Part shown: positions 1 to 10,034 of the stretch, in pieces
Layout of the letters: each line of letters starts with the position of its first letter
Position numbering within the stretch: the stretch's first letter is position 1
Assembly: GCF_017795885.1 (NCBI RefSeq)
Contig: NZ_CP059297.1
Location: forward strand, 2,609,001-2,673,000
Origin: Brevundimonas sp. AJA228-03
Lineage (GTDB): Bacteria > Pseudomonadota > Alphaproteobacteria > Caulobacterales > Caulobacteraceae
Direction: 5' to 3'
Length of the DNA: 64,000 nt
Made by a program: the position numbers and the translations under genes
Notes under the pieces: generated by a model
The model's input: only the letters and a program-made list of their open reading frames with translations
Told to the model about the DNA's origin: nothing
Databases searched by the model: none

Positions 1-712
<712 letters not shown>

Positions 713-713
<1 letters not shown>

Positions 714-1036
714 TGGCAAACAGGGCGATCATGACCGCCCTGTTTGGCTTCTCGGCCATATTTGTCGGTGCGGCGTTTGCGTGGAGTTTGGTCGCTACGA
801 TTGCGACAGCGCTTGCAGCCATAACCGGCTCAATACCCGAGCGACAGTTTGCCCTTTCGGTAGTGCTCGCCGGCGGAGGTGCCATCGTCTTGGCAGTCTG
901 CATAGCCTGGCTTTTCGGCTTGTTTGTCTGGCTTCGCCGCCTGCCTTCTTTACGCGTGACTTCTGCAGCGTTGATCGCAGCGCCTTTCCTTCTCGGTGCC
1001 CTGCCTTTTGGGTGGGGTCTTTTGTCCTCAATGTGA
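713..1036 (+). CDS. Small membrane protein, hypothetical
   Basis: A 107-residue protein with three or four hydrophobic stretches (about residues 5-35, 45-70 and 83-105) and few charged residues, so an inner-membrane protein is likely. ATG at 713 uses the last base of the gap stop codon; a GTG at 710 is an alternative. Its end lies seven bases before pgk, so it sits inside the gap-pgk transcription unit. I recognise no family. Base composition is lower in GC than the flanking genes and the start region folds into the strong hairpin at 717-746, so expression is uncertain. Confidence 0.5.
717..746 (+). terminator. Strong hairpin directly after gap
   Basis: An 11-bp perfect stem (717-727 with 736-746) around an 8-nt loop begins four bases after the gap stop codon. 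It is terminator-like but followed only by a weak T-rich stretch (TTTGGCTTCTC). It lies inside the first codons of the next small ORF, so it could be an attenuator or mRNA-stability element for gap rather than a full terminator. Confidence 0.45.
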
Positions 1037-1043
1037 GACCGAT

Positions 1044-2240
1044 ATGGCCTTCCGCACCCTCGACGACGCCAGTTCCCTGGTCGGCAAGACTGCCCTCGTC
1101 CGCGTGGATTTCAATGTCCCGATGGAGGATGGCCGGATCACCGACGACACCCGACTGCGCGTCGCCATCCCCACCATCCAGAAGCTGCGCGACGCCGGGG
1201 CCAGGGTCGCCCTGCTGGCCCATTTCGACCGCCCCAAGGGCAAGGTCGTGCCGTCGATGAGCCTGCGCCCCGTCGTCAAACCCCTGTCCGACCTGCTGGG
1301 TGCCCCCGTCCGCTTCGCCGACGACTGCATCGGCCCGGATGCCGTGGCCGCCATCGCCGACCTCGACGCCGGCGGCGTCATCCTGCTGGAGAACGTCCGC
1401 TTCCATGCGGCCGAGGAGGCGAACGACCCCGCCTTCGCCCAGAAGCTGGCCGACCTCGGCGACCTCTATGTCAACGACGCCTTCTCCGCCGCCCACCGCG
1501 CCCATGCCTCGACCGAGGGCATCGCCCACCACCTGCCCGCCTATGCCGGCGAGTCGATGCGCCGCGAGCTCGACGCCCTCGACGCCGCCCTGGGTAACCC
1601 CAGGAAACCCGTCATCGGCATCGTCGGCGGGGCCAAGGTCTCGACCAAGCTCGACCTGCTCAGGAACCTCGTCGGCAAGCTGGACCGTCTGGCCATCGGC
1701 GGCGGCATGGCCAACACCTTCCTTTTCGCCCAAGGCATCGACATCGGCGGCTCGCTCGCCGAACGCGACATGGCCGAGACGGCGCTGGAGATCATAGCCG
1801 AAGCCGGATCGAAGGGCTGCGAACTGCTGCTGCCCGTCGATTTCGTCGTGGCCACCGAGGTCAAGCCCGGTGCCGCCAGCCGCATCGTCATGGCCGGAGA
1901 CACCCTGTCCGCCGCCGACAAGATCCTGGACGCCGGTCCCGCCACGGTCGCCCGTCTGGTCGAGGCCCTGACGGCGTCGAAGACCCTGATCTGGAACGGG
2001 CCGCTCGGTGTGTTCGAGGTCCCGCCCTTCGACACCGCCACCGTTGCCGTCGCCCATCACGCCGCGGCTCTGGCCAGGGCCGGGGTTCTGGTCGCGGTCG
2101 GCGGCGGTGGAGACACGGTCTCGGCCCTGAACCATGCGGGTGTGGTCGACGACATGACCTTCGTCTCCACAGCCGGCGGGGCCTTCCTGGAATGGATGGA
2201 GGGCAAGCCGTTGCCGGGGGTCGAGGCTCTTCGCGCCTGA
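1044..2240 (+). CDS. pgk: Phosphoglycerate kinase
   Basis: Transfers the acyl phosphate of 1,3-bisphosphoglycerate to ADP in lower glycolysis. The 398-residue length is normal for the family. Visible motifs are the substrate-binding RVDFNVP near residue 20, a HFDRPKGK version of the usual HLGRPKG loop, the hinge segment GGAKVSTK, and the C-terminal GGGDTVSAL phosphate-binding loop. I chose ATG 1044 (MAFRTLDD) because the longer upstream reading overlaps the preceding small ORF and lacks family similarity. It lies between gap and fba on the same strand. Confidence 0.97.
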   Translation: MAFRTLDDASSLVGKTALVRVDFNVPMEDGRITDDTRLRVAIPTIQKLRDAGARVALLAHFDRPKGKVVPSMSLRPVVKPLSDLLGAPVRFADDCIGPDAVAAIADLDAGGVILLENVRFHAAEEANDPAFAQKLADLGDLYVNDAFSAAHRAHASTEGIAHHLPAYAGESMRRELDALDAALGNPRKPVIGIVGGAKVSTKLDLLRNLVGKLDRLAIGGGMANTFLFAQGIDIGGSLAERDMAETALEIIAEAGSKGCELLLPVDFVVATEVKPGAASRIVMAGDTLSAADKILDAGPATVARLVEALTASKTLIWNGPLGVFEVPPFDTATVAVAHHAAALARAGVLVAVGGGGDTVSALNHAGVVDDMTFVSTAGGAFLEWMEGKPLPGVEALRA

Positions 2241-2320
2241 AACGGCTGTAACACGGCGTGACTTGAGCGCGTCGGCCCGCTAAAGCGAGGGCAAAACAAA
2301 AGACCTCAGGAGCCTACCCC

Positions 2321-3406
2321 ATGGCGCGCATCACGCTGCGACAGCTTCTCGACCATGCGGCCGAGAACGACTACGGCCTGCCGGCCTACAACATCAACAA
2401 CATGGAACAGGGTCTGGCGATCATGGAGGCGGCCGAGGCCGTCAATGCGCCGGTCATCATTCAGGCCAGCCGCGGCGCCCGCTCCTATGCCAATGACATC
2501 GTTCTGGCCAAGCTGATCGATGCCCTGGCCGAGCTCTATCCGCACATCCCGGTCTGTATGCACCAGGATCACGGCAATGGTCCGGCCACCTGCGCCACCG
2601 CCATCCAGTACGGCTTCACCTCGGTGATGATGGACGGCAGCCTGAAGGAAGACGCCAGGACCCCCGCCGACTATGACTACAACGTCGATGTCACCCGCCG
2701 GGTGGTCGAGATGGCCCACGCCTGCGGCGTCTCGGTCGAGGGGGAGCTGGGCGTACTCGGGTCGCTTGAAACCGGCATGGGAGAGGCCGAGGACGGCCAC
2801 GGCTTCGAGGGTGTTCTGGACCACGCCGCCCTGCTGACCGACCCGGACCAGGCCGTCGATTTCGTCAGCCTCACCGGGGTCGATGCCCTCGCCATCGCCA
2901 TGGGCACCTCGCACGGGGCCTACAAGTTCAGCCGCAAGCCCGATGGGGAGGTCCTGGCCATGCACGTCATCGAGGAAATCCACCGTCGCCTGCCCGACAC
3001 CCATCTGGTCATGCACGGCAGCTCCTCGGTGCCGCAGGACCTGCAGGACATCATCAACCAGTACGGCGGCCAGATGCCCCAGACCTGGGGCGTGCCGGTG
3101 GAGGAGATCCAGCGCGGCATCAAGCATGGCGTGCGCAAGATCAACATCGACACCGACAACCGCATGGCCATGACCGGCGCGGTGCGAAAACTGCTGGCCG
3201 AAAAGCCGGGCGAGTTCGATCCGCGCGCCTGGCTGAAGCCCGCCAAGGAGGCGATGCGCAAGGTCTGCCAGCAGCGCTTCCAGGAGTTCGGCTGCGAAGG
3301 CATGGCGTCGAAGATCACGCCTGTCTCCACCGCCATCATGGCCAGGCGCTACGCTGCGGGCGAGTTGAACCCCCACTTCGGCAAGGCGTCCGCCAGGGCC
3401 GCCTGA
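2321..3406 (+). CDS. fba: Class II fructose-bisphosphate aldolase
   Basis: Zn-dependent aldolase joining or splitting fructose-1,6-bisphosphate and the triose phosphates. The 361 residues begin [19 protein letters not shown]; the metal-ligand motif CMHQDHG lies near residue 85, and the second half carries [10 protein letters not shown] and the phosphate-binding segment [10 protein letters not shown]. An AGGAG element sits about 9 bases before ATG 2321, separated by 80 bp from pgk, so it may have its own promoter or be co-transcribed. It completes a gap-pgk-fba block. The length and the [13 protein letters not shown] insertion fit the longer class IIB-type proteins found in alphaproteobacteria. 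Confidence 0.96.
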   Translation: MARITLRQLLDHAAENDYGLPAYNINNMEQGLAIMEAAEAVNAPVIIQASRGARSYANDIVLAKLIDALAELYPHIPVCMHQDHGNGPATCATAIQYGFTSVMMDGSLKEDARTPADYDYNVDVTRRVVEMAHACGVSVEGELGVLGSLETGMGEAEDGHGFEGVLDHAALLTDPDQAVDFVSLTGVDALAIAMGTSHGAYKFSRKPDGEVLAMHVIEEIHRRLPDTHLVMHGSSSVPQDLQDIINQYGGQMPQTWGVPVEEIQRGIKHGVRKINIDTDNRMAMTGAVRKLLAEKPGEFDPRAWLKPAKEAMRKVCQQRFQEFGCEGMASKITPVSTAIMARRYAAGELNPHFGKASARAA

Positions 3407-3423
3407 CGGCGGGTGTCCCGGGC

Positions 3424-5115
3424 TCAGCCCCGGACCAGATCCCCGATCACGCCGATCCCCTCGGCGCGCACGCTGTAGCTCGCCACGACCGTGGTCGAAT
3501 AGGGCTTGGCCGCGATGGTCGACACGCCGATCAGATCCGCCTTTGCCGTCTCGGGCGTGAGGGTCAGGGCGATGAAGCCGCGCGGACCGAAATCGACCAG
3601 CTCGACCTCGTCGTTCTGGGCCGCGATCAGCTGGCCCAGCTGCACCTCGGGCAGACCGAGATAGCCCGCCGGACTGGGGCTGGTGACACCCGTCGTACCG
3701 AATTCAACGCCGATCTTTTCACCGGTGGCTGTCTTCAGCTGATCGACCCAGAAGGTATGGCTGTCGCCTGCCAGGACGATCGGCCGGGCCTTTGCCGCCT
3801 TCAGTGCGGCATACAGCCGTTCGCGCTCGGCCGGATAACCGTCCCAGGCATCCAGGTTGAACGGTACGTTCTGTCCGAACAGGGCGATGATCTGGCGCAC
3901 CCGTCCCTGGATGGCCTCGGGCAGGCTGGCGACCATGGCGTCCAGGGTCTCTTTCGGGACCAGGGCACCGATGTCCGGACCCTTGACCCGTGCCATGACG
4001 ACCTGATTGCCGATGATCTGCCAGGCGCAACCGGCCTCGACGGCGGCCCTGGTATCCTGCGCGATCCACGCCAGCTGGGCATCGCCCAGCAGACGACGAT
4101 CGGGGTCGTTCAGCTTGGCAAGGAACCCGTCGCGATCCGGAACCGGCGTCCCGTTCGGCCCGGCGACATAGAAGTCCTCGGCATATTCCAGCTGTTTGGT
4201 GCGGGCCAGAAGCCGGGTCTCGACCATGTGCAGCGAAGCCGACCGGCCGAAGCGGAAACTGCGATGGGTCGCCGCTTCCAGACCGACGCCGGGGGCCGGA
4301 TCGCGGATCGGCATCCATTCGAAATAGGCCTTCAGGCCCGCCGCCTTGCGCGTCGCCCAGTCGGCCTCGCCGGCCTGATTGTTCTCGGCCCCGCCGTCAT
4401 AGGCATCGTTGGCGGTTTCGTGGTCGTCATAGACCACGATCCAGGGCGCCCGTGCGTGGGCGGCCTGAAGGTCGGCATCCGACTTGTACTGGGCGTGACG
4501 CAACCGATAGTCCGCCAACGTCAGGATCTCGTGCGCCGGCTCGGGGATGCGGTTCAGGATCCGCCCATTGGCCATGCCGTAATCGTTCTGGCCCGCACCA
4601 TATTCGTAGATGTAGTCCCCCAGGTGCAGGACCGCGTCCAGACGCTCCAGCCTGGCGATGGCGTCATAGACGTTGAACAGGCCGTTGGGGTGCAGCGAAC
4701 ACGACGCCACCGCCAGAACGACCGCATCGATCGAAGACGCCTCGGGCAGGGTCCGGGTGCGCCCGGTCGGCGACACCAGCTCACCGACAACGAACCGATA
4801 GACGTAATCCTGACCGGGCTTCAGCCCTTCGGCGACGACCTTGACCGTGTGATCGCGGCTGGCGTCGGTCGTCGCGCGGCCCTGGGACACGATGCGCTGG
4901 AACGCCTCATCCTCGGCGACCTCCCATCGCAGTTCGACGCTGTCAGTGGCCGTGACCCGCGTCCACAGCAGAACGGAGGCCTGATCCGGATCGCCCGACG
5001 CCACACCATGACGAAAGGCGACCTCACCCGCGACGGAAGCCGCTGCGACGGGGCCGGCGACGACGCCGGCTCCCGCCCCGATGAGACCCAGCAGACTGCG
5101 ACGGTCCAGAGTCAT
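3424..5115 (-). CDS. phoD: PhoD-like alkaline phosphatase/phosphodiesterase, Tat-exported
   Basis: Metallophosphoesterase of the PhoD family (563 residues), expected to release phosphate from esters in the periplasm or outside the cell. The N-terminus MTLDRRSLLGLIGAG is a twin-arginine signal with an AAAS cleavage region. A fibronectin-like PhoD N-terminal domain (about 30-125) precedes the metal site, seen as HLGDYIYEYG, VVYDDHETAND and, near the C-terminus, LAGDSHTFW. The start is one base downstream of the stop of the TonB-dependent receptor, so the two are co-translated. This pairing suggests uptake or processing of a phosphorylated substrate, an inference. Confidence 0.93.
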   Translation of the reverse strand: MTLDRRSLLGLIGAGAGVVAGPVAAASVAGEVAFRHGVASGDPDQASVLLWTRVTATDSVELRWEVAEDEAFQRIVSQGRATTDASRDHTVKVVAEGLKPGQDYVYRFVVGELVSPTGRTRTLPEASSIDAVVLAVASCSLHPNGLFNVYDAIARLERLDAVLHLGDYIYEYGAGQNDYGMANGRILNRIPEPAHEILTLADYRLRHAQYKSDADLQAAHARAPWIVVYDDHETANDAYDGGAENNQAGEADWATRKAAGLKAYFEWMPIRDPAPGVGLEAATHRSFRFGRSASLHMVETRLLARTKQLEYAEDFYVAGPNGTPVPDRDGFLAKLNDPDRRLLGDAQLAWIAQDTRAAVEAGCAWQIIGNQVVMARVKGPDIGALVPKETLDAMVASLPEAIQGRVRQIIALFGQNVPFNLDAWDGYPAERERLYAALKAAKARPIVLAGDSHTFWVDQLKTATGEKIGVEFGTTGVTSPSPAGYLGLPEVQLGQLIAAQNDEVELVDFGPRGFIALTLTPETAKADLIGVSTIAAKPYSTTVVASYSVRAEGIGVIGDLVRG

Positions 5116-5116
5116 C

Positions 5117-7444
5117 TCAGTAGCTCACAGAGAAGCCAATGCCATAGTAGCGTGGCTCTCCGGCGATGAAGGTGGCGATACCGAAGGCGTCGCCCGTATT
5201 CCCCGCGTCCTTGATGTATTCCTCGTCCAGCAGGTTGGAGCCGAAGGCCTCGACCTGCCAGTTGGCGTTTTCCGGCGCATAGGTGAGGCGCAGGTTCAGC
5301 AGGCCATAAGCCTCCTGGAACTCATCGACGATCCGATCGGCACCCTGAAGGTCCCTGCGGTCGTTGTTGTTGTCGAAGAAGACCTTGGACTGCCAAGTAT
5401 AGGTCGGCACGGCCGAGAACTCTCCGCCCAGGGCATGAATCGCCACCCGCGCGCCGACCGACCATGTGTGGTCCGGCGACAGGCGGAAGCGGTTGCCCTC
5501 GAACGCCCCGATGTCGAAGCGCGAATGGTTGTAAGCATAGGTGGCGAAGGCAGTGAACACGTCGTTCGGCCGCCAGGAACCCTGCCCTTCATAGCCATAG
5601 GACGAGGCTTCACCGGCATTGATGCTCACGAACTGACCGGCGGAGTTGCGGATCGTGGTCTGAAAATTCGAGTAACTGTAGTCGTAGATCGAGGATTCCA
5701 GCGTCAGGGTGCGGTCCAGGAACTCGCCCTTGGCGCCGATTTCGATGCTCTCAACCTCTTCCGAAGGCAGTTCAGTGAACCGGACATTGCCCTGCGGTGC
5801 CGTCGGGGCCGCGACCGCCAGCACGACCGGGCGACGGCCCGTGGCATAGGAGGCATACACGTTGAAATCGTTGCTCAGCTCGTAACGTGCCACCGCGCGA
5901 TAGGTGATGCCGTCGTCTTCGATTGACTGGTATTGCGGCTCACCGTTCAGGGTCGGCTGGATGATCAGGCCGCGCGCCACAGTCGGCGTACTGCCGCCGA
6001 CGATCGATCCACCGTTGTTCAGTTGCGCACCGTATCCCGACCTCTTGTCCTCGCTGGTGAACCGCACACCCGCCGTCAGTTCCAGACGATCGGTGACGGC
6101 CCAGCTCGCGTCGGCGAAGACGTCGATGGCTTTGGTTTCACCATAGTTGGTAAAGGTCTCGGTGTGATTGGCCTTGAGCGGGGCCAGGGTCGGGATAGAG
6201 TTGACGATTGCCATCGACAATCCGTTCGGACGCGGCAGCCCGCCAGTGTTCAGCAGGGCAAACAGCCGCTCGTTGGTCCGCAAGGGCACCCGCTGCGAAC
6301 CCTTCTCCCAGAAATAGCTGACACCGGCAAAGGCCGTGATCGCGCCGCCGGTATCATAGTTCAGGCGCAGCTCCTGGCTGGCCATATCGGCCTGGGCGTC
6401 TTCGGCGAACACGAACACAGGAAGCGAGAAGCCGTCGGGATCGAACACTTCGGTCCCGTCGAACTGGCGGAAGGCGGTGATCGACGACAGGCTGAAGGCG
6501 TCGTTGATCGTGTAGTCCAGCAGGGCGGTGACGCCATAGACTTCGCGATCCAGGCCCAGCGGCTGGTCACCTTCGAAGCCGGCTGCGGTGGTCAGCGCCG
6601 CGCCCGAGTTGCGCCCCAGGTCGCCGATGACCGCGCCCGTATCGGGATTGGTCGGTGCATAGGTCAGCGATTTGAACGACGTGCCGCTGGGATTGTCGAA
6701 CTGGACGTTGACGATGACGTCGGCACGAAGATTTTCGCCCAGCTGTCCACGCAAGGCTACGCGGTAGGCTTGCGTGTCCGTCGAGTTGAAGTCTTCGCCG
6801 CCCAGCAGATTTTCGACGAACCCGTCGCGCTGCTTGATCCGCCCCGACAGACGAACGGCCAGGCCCTCGCCGAGCGGCAGGTTCACCGCTCCACCCACCA
6901 TGTAGTAGCCGTAGTTGCCGACCTCGGTTTCAGCGTTCCCGCTGAAGTCATCGAGCTGTGCCTTGTTCTGAACGACGTTGACCGCGCCGATCAGAGCGCC
7001 GCGGCCGAACAGGGTCGACTGCGGTCCCTTGGCGATCTCGATCCGCTCATTGTCGAAAAGTTCGATGTAGGATCCACGCGACCGCGAGATCGACACACCG
7101 TCCTGGAACACCGACACGCGCGGCTCGGTCGTCGCCTCGCCCGAGTCCGACGTGATGCCGCGAATGACGAAGCCGGGGTTGTTCGGCGACTGGTTCTGCA
7201 CCTCGAAGCCGGGAACGAAGAGCGACAGTTCCTCGAACTCCTGCACCCCGATCTGGTCGAGGAATTCCCCCGAATAGGCCGTCAGGGCCAGCGGCACATC
7301 CGTCGAGGCCTGTTCCCGCTTCTGGGCCGTGACGATGATGTCCCCGAGGGTGGTCGCTTCTTGCGCCATCGCGGGCGCGGCAACCGACAGGACCAGCAGG
7401 CTGGCGGCGGCCATCAGACAAGGTTTCGAATTCGCAACGATCAT
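5117..7444 (-). CDS. TonB-dependent outer-membrane receptor
   Basis: A 775-residue receptor for active uptake across the outer membrane using TonB-ExbBD energy. A signal peptide ends near APAMAQ. The plug follows (IIVTAQKREQ, GFVIRGITSD, IEIAKGPQSTLFGRGALIGAVNV), then the beta-barrel, ending with the aromatic terminus YYGIGFSVSY needed for Bam insertion. The substrate is unknown; linkage to the PhoD-like enzyme one base downstream hints at an organophosphate-related ligand. The gene reads away from the RluA remnant across a short divergent spacer. Confidence 0.93.
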   Translation of the reverse strand: MIVANSKPCLMAAASLLVLSVAAPAMAQEATTLGDIIVTAQKREQASTDVPLALTAYSGEFLDQIGVQEFEELSLFVPGFEVQNQSPNNPGFVIRGITSDSGEATTEPRVSVFQDGVSISRSRGSYIELFDNERIEIAKGPQSTLFGRGALIGAVNVVQNKAQLDDFSGNAETEVGNYGYYMVGGAVNLPLGEGLAVRLSGRIKQRDGFVENLLGGEDFNSTDTQAYRVALRGQLGENLRADVIVNVQFDNPSGTSFKSLTYAPTNPDTGAVIGDLGRNSGAALTTAAGFEGDQPLGLDREVYGVTALLDYTINDAFSLSSITAFRQFDGTEVFDPDGFSLPVFVFAEDAQADMASQELRLNYDTGGAITAFAGVSYFWEKGSQRVPLRTNERLFALLNTGGLPRPNGLSMAIVNSIPTLAPLKANHTETFTNYGETKAIDVFADASWAVTDRLELTAGVRFTSEDKRSGYGAQLNNGGSIVGGSTPTVARGLIIQPTLNGEPQYQSIEDDGITYRAVARYELSNDFNVYASYATGRRPVVLAVAAPTAPQGNVRFTELPSEEVESIEIGAKGEFLDRTLTLESSIYDYSYSNFQTTIRNSAGQFVSINAGEASSYGYEGQGSWRPNDVFTAFATYAYNHSRFDIGAFEGNRFRLSPDHTWSVGARVAIHALGGEFSAVPTYTWQSKVFFDNNNDRRDLQGADRIVDEFQEAYGLLNLRLTYAPENANWQVEAFGSNLLDEEYIKDAGNTGDAFGIATFIAGEPRYYGIGFSVSY

Positions 7445-7540
7445 GGCCAGGGTCCCCCATGCCCCAAAACGGGCTTTGGTTGGCCGTTAAGGCCAATCCG
7501 TGTCGCCCCCGCGAAGTCCTGATGAAGCCAGGGCGAACGA

Positions 7541-7930
7541 TTGACGGCAGAATCCGTGACGATTGATCTTGAAGCGGACGATCAAGTTATCATTGTTCAC
7601 TTGACCGCAGCCGACGCCGGGGAACGGCTGGACAAGGCCCTGGCTCGCGGAACGCCCCTGGTCTCCCGCGCCCGCCTTCAAGTCCTGTTCGAGCAGGGAG
7701 CGGTCTCGCGTGCCGGGACCATAGTGACCGACGGATCATCAAAGGCTGTCAAGGGTGATGATCGGATCACACTCCCGCCTGTCCTGGCCGCAGAGCCCCT
7801 GGCTGAGGCGATCCCCCTGGCGGACTTGCATGAAGACGACGACCTGATCGTCATCGACAAGCCCGCCGGCATGGCCATGACCGGCACCAGGCCAGGGGCG
7901 ATCTTGACCCCGTCTACGGGCGCGCGCTGA
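7541..7930 (+). pseudogene. Truncated RluA-family pseudouridine synthase remnant
   Basis: 129 residues from a TTG start. Residues about 20-85 match an S4-like RNA-binding domain (GERLDKALARGTPLVSRARLQ) and 95-112 match the start of the RluA catalytic domain (DDDLIVIDKPAGMA), after which homology stops: the catalytic HRLDxxTSG segment and the remaining ~200 residues are missing. It is a clear paralogue of the intact gene at 8735-9742, sharing about 39 identical bases around 7836-7874. It should be inactive as a pseudouridine synthase; a free S4 RNA-binding function is possible but speculative. Confidence 0.8.
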
Positions 7931-7998
7931 AGGCGGCATCCTGACGCGCGCGGAGCGCCTCGATGAAACAGCCCGGCACCGACCGCCGGGCCCGTCGT

Positions 7999-8637
7999 CT
8001 ACCAGGTGCCGTAGATGTCCCGGAACCGCCATCGCACATCGCGAACGGCCGCCTCTGCGTCGTCCAGCTCGTCCTGGGCGCGGTACCAGTCGCGTTCGGT
8101 CGATTCGCGCTCCAGGCGGATTTCCCTGATGCGGTCTCGAATGGCATCGCGTTCGTCATCCGTGAGCTGAGGCTGACGCACTTCGTCCTGTTTGGCGGAA
8201 ATCTTGTCGTCCAGCTCGTTCAGACGAGACGCCAGCCCGTCGACATTGCTGCGCGCGGAATTGACCGCTGAGATCGCTGCGTGAACGATCTGCCCGTCGC
8301 GATAGGCTGGCAGGAACTGCGCCTCCTGTGACGGTGTGCAGACCCCGTTGTAGGCCTCTCCCTGGCGCCCGACCTGAAAGCCCCTGGCCTCGGTGCAGTA
8401 CTGCATCAGACCATCGGCACGCGCGGACTGATAGACGGACAGCTCAGGGACGACACCGTATTTGGCACAGGCCTCGGCGTGCGCGTCCAGACGGCTCATC
8501 GGGTAGCCAGCCTGGCCGTCGGCATAGCCGACCTCGCCCCAGGCCCCGGCGAGGCACTGATCTTCACTCATCGTCGCACAACTGCCGAGCAGCATGCCTG
8601 CGCCCACCACCCCGAGCGCGAGTGCCAGTCGTTTCAT
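7999..8637 (-). CDS. DUF2799 lipoprotein
   Basis: A 212-residue exported protein. MKRLALALG with the lipobox LLGSCATM indicates an outer-membrane or periplasmic lipoprotein. The central part (residues 25-130; DQCLAGAWGEVGYADGQAG, ACAKYGV, YCTEARGFQVGRQG, YRDGQ) matches the repetitive DUF2799 pattern; the C-terminal third is charged and coiled-coil-like with a heptad-rich stretch. ATG 8637 is chosen because GGAGGATAT precedes it; longer readings lose the signal peptide. It reads against the two flanking RluA genes, separating the intact copy from the truncated one. Function unknown. Confidence 0.85.
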   Translation of the reverse strand: MKRLALALGVVGAGMLLGSCATMSEDQCLAGAWGEVGYADGQAGYPMSRLDAHAEACAKYGVVPELSVYQSARADGLMQYCTEARGFQVGRQGEAYNGVCTPSQEAQFLPAYRDGQIVHAAISAVNSARSNVDGLASRLNELDDKISAKQDEVRQPQLTDDERDAIRDRIREIRLERESTERDWYRAQDELDDAEAAVRDVRWRFRDIYGTW

Positions 8638-8734
8638 CGATATCCTCCGGGCCCAACGCCAGGCTTGACCATGCCGCAATCGCCCGGGCGTGTCACGATG
8701 GGAGGGGGATGCTAGAGCCGGTGCAGGAGGCTGC

Positions 8735-9742
8735 TTGTCCGATCCAGACCTGAATTTCGACGACGACTGCGCAGTGACTGAGCCTTTGCGCATCCACGTC
8801 GGCGCGGCCGGGCCCAGGCTGGACAAAACTCTGGCCGACGCGTGTCCGACCTTGTCGCGCGCGCGGCTCCAGGCGCTGATCGCAGACGGCGCAGTCACGC
8901 TGAACGGCATCGTCCTGGCCAACGGATCGGCGAAAGCCGTGGCGGGGGACTACGAGATCGCCGTTCCGCCCATCGCCTCCGCAACGCCTGTGCCCCAGTC
9001 CATCCCGCTCGTCGTCCTCTACGAGGACGACGACCTGATCGTCATCGACAAGCCCGCCGGCATGGCCGCTCACCCCGCGCCCGGCACGCCCGACGGCACC
9101 CTGGTCAACGCCCTGCTCCACCACTGCGGCGCGTCCCTGTCCGGCATCGGCGGCGTGGCCCGCCCCGGCATCGTCCACCGCCTCGACAAGGACACCTCCG
9201 GCGTCATGGTCGCCGCCAAGTCCGACCGCGCCCATTCGGGTCTGTCCAGACTCTTCGCCGCCCATGACATCGAGCGCACCTACATCGCCCTGACGCGCGG
9301 CGCGCCCTCCCCTGCGCGGGGCCGGATCGAGACCCTGATCGGACGTTCAGCCTCGGATCGCAAGAAGATGGCCGTGCTGAAGTCCGGCGGACGAAACGCC
9401 ATCACCGACTACCTGGTCCAGGCCCGCTTTGCCGTGCCCGCGAAGGCCGGTGCCGCACCGCTCGCAGCCCGGGTCGCCTGTACCCTGCACACGGGTCGCA
9501 CCCACCAGATCCGGGTGCACCTTGCCTCAAAGGGCTCCCCCATCCTGGGAGATGCAACCTACGGCTCGGGCAGCCCGGCGGTCAGCGTCCGCGCCGCGAT
9601 CGCGCAGTCGGGCCTGACCCGGCAGGCGCTCCACGCTTCGGTGCTCGGGTTCGTCCATCCCGTGACCGGGGCACCGCTGCGCTTCGAAACGCCCCTGCCG
9701 GCCGACATGGCCTGCCTCGAATCGATTCTGGCCGCCCTTTGA
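8735..9742 (+). CDS. RluA-family rRNA pseudouridine synthase
   Basis: Converts uridine to pseudouridine in structured RNA, most likely 23S rRNA (RluC/RluD-like). Residues about 15-75 form an S4 domain (PRLDKTLADACPTLSRARLQ); the catalytic domain starts at DDDLIVIDKPAGMAAHP, with the catalytic Asp in VHRLDKDTSG and a C-terminal TGRTHQIRVH motif. I prefer TTG 8735 (335 residues) because GCAGGAGG lies four bases before it; GTG 8774 or GTG/ATG codons further upstream are alternatives. The truncated paralogue at 7541-7930 lies just upstream. Confidence 0.92.
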   Translation: MSDPDLNFDDDCAVTEPLRIHVGAAGPRLDKTLADACPTLSRARLQALIADGAVTLNGIVLANGSAKAVAGDYEIAVPPIASATPVPQSIPLVVLYEDDDLIVIDKPAGMAAHPAPGTPDGTLVNALLHHCGASLSGIGGVARPGIVHRLDKDTSGVMVAAKSDRAHSGLSRLFAAHDIERTYIALTRGAPSPARGRIETLIGRSASDRKKMAVLKSGGRNAITDYLVQARFAVPAKAGAAPLAARVACTLHTGRTHQIRVHLASKGSPILGDATYGSGSPAVSVRAAIAQSGLTRQALHASVLGFVHPVTGAPLRFETPLPADMACLESILAAL

Positions 9743-10034
9743 AAGGGACGCAGGCCGGGTAACGATCGGGGTGTCGCCAGCGAAACGGAGCATGACCCTG
9801 CCCGGAACAGGCGCGGCATCGAGTAAGTCTTGATTAAGGACGGACTTCTGTCTATAAAGGCTCCTGAACGGTGCAAGTGGCGCCAGGGTCACGGTCGCAG
9901 GTCTCTGTGACGATCCGCCTCTGACAAGGGCGGCAACCCATCGCTATGTGTCCGGTTGAGGGGTGAGGAGGCGGTGCACATCCGGTGGCCGCCTGCGTCG
10001 AGCCTGCTCGGATCTGGGTTCGGAGGGACCAAAC
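9743..10034 (+). promoter_or_regulatory. rpoH upstream region with sigma-70-like promoter
   Basis: A 292-bp spacer. TTGATT at 9830-9835 and TATAAA at 9853-9858 are separated by exactly 17 bp, a good vegetative promoter; the CTTGATT context is also compatible with sigma-32 recognition, and rpoH autoregulation is known in Caulobacter. The transcript would have a ~170-nt leader, long enough for RNA structure. A GGAGGG lies before ATG 10035. No other gene is visible here. Confidence 0.55.

Noticed and set aside
795..2135. Minus-strand ORF of 446 codons opposite pgk
   Set aside because: Shadow of pgk with skewed composition and no motif.
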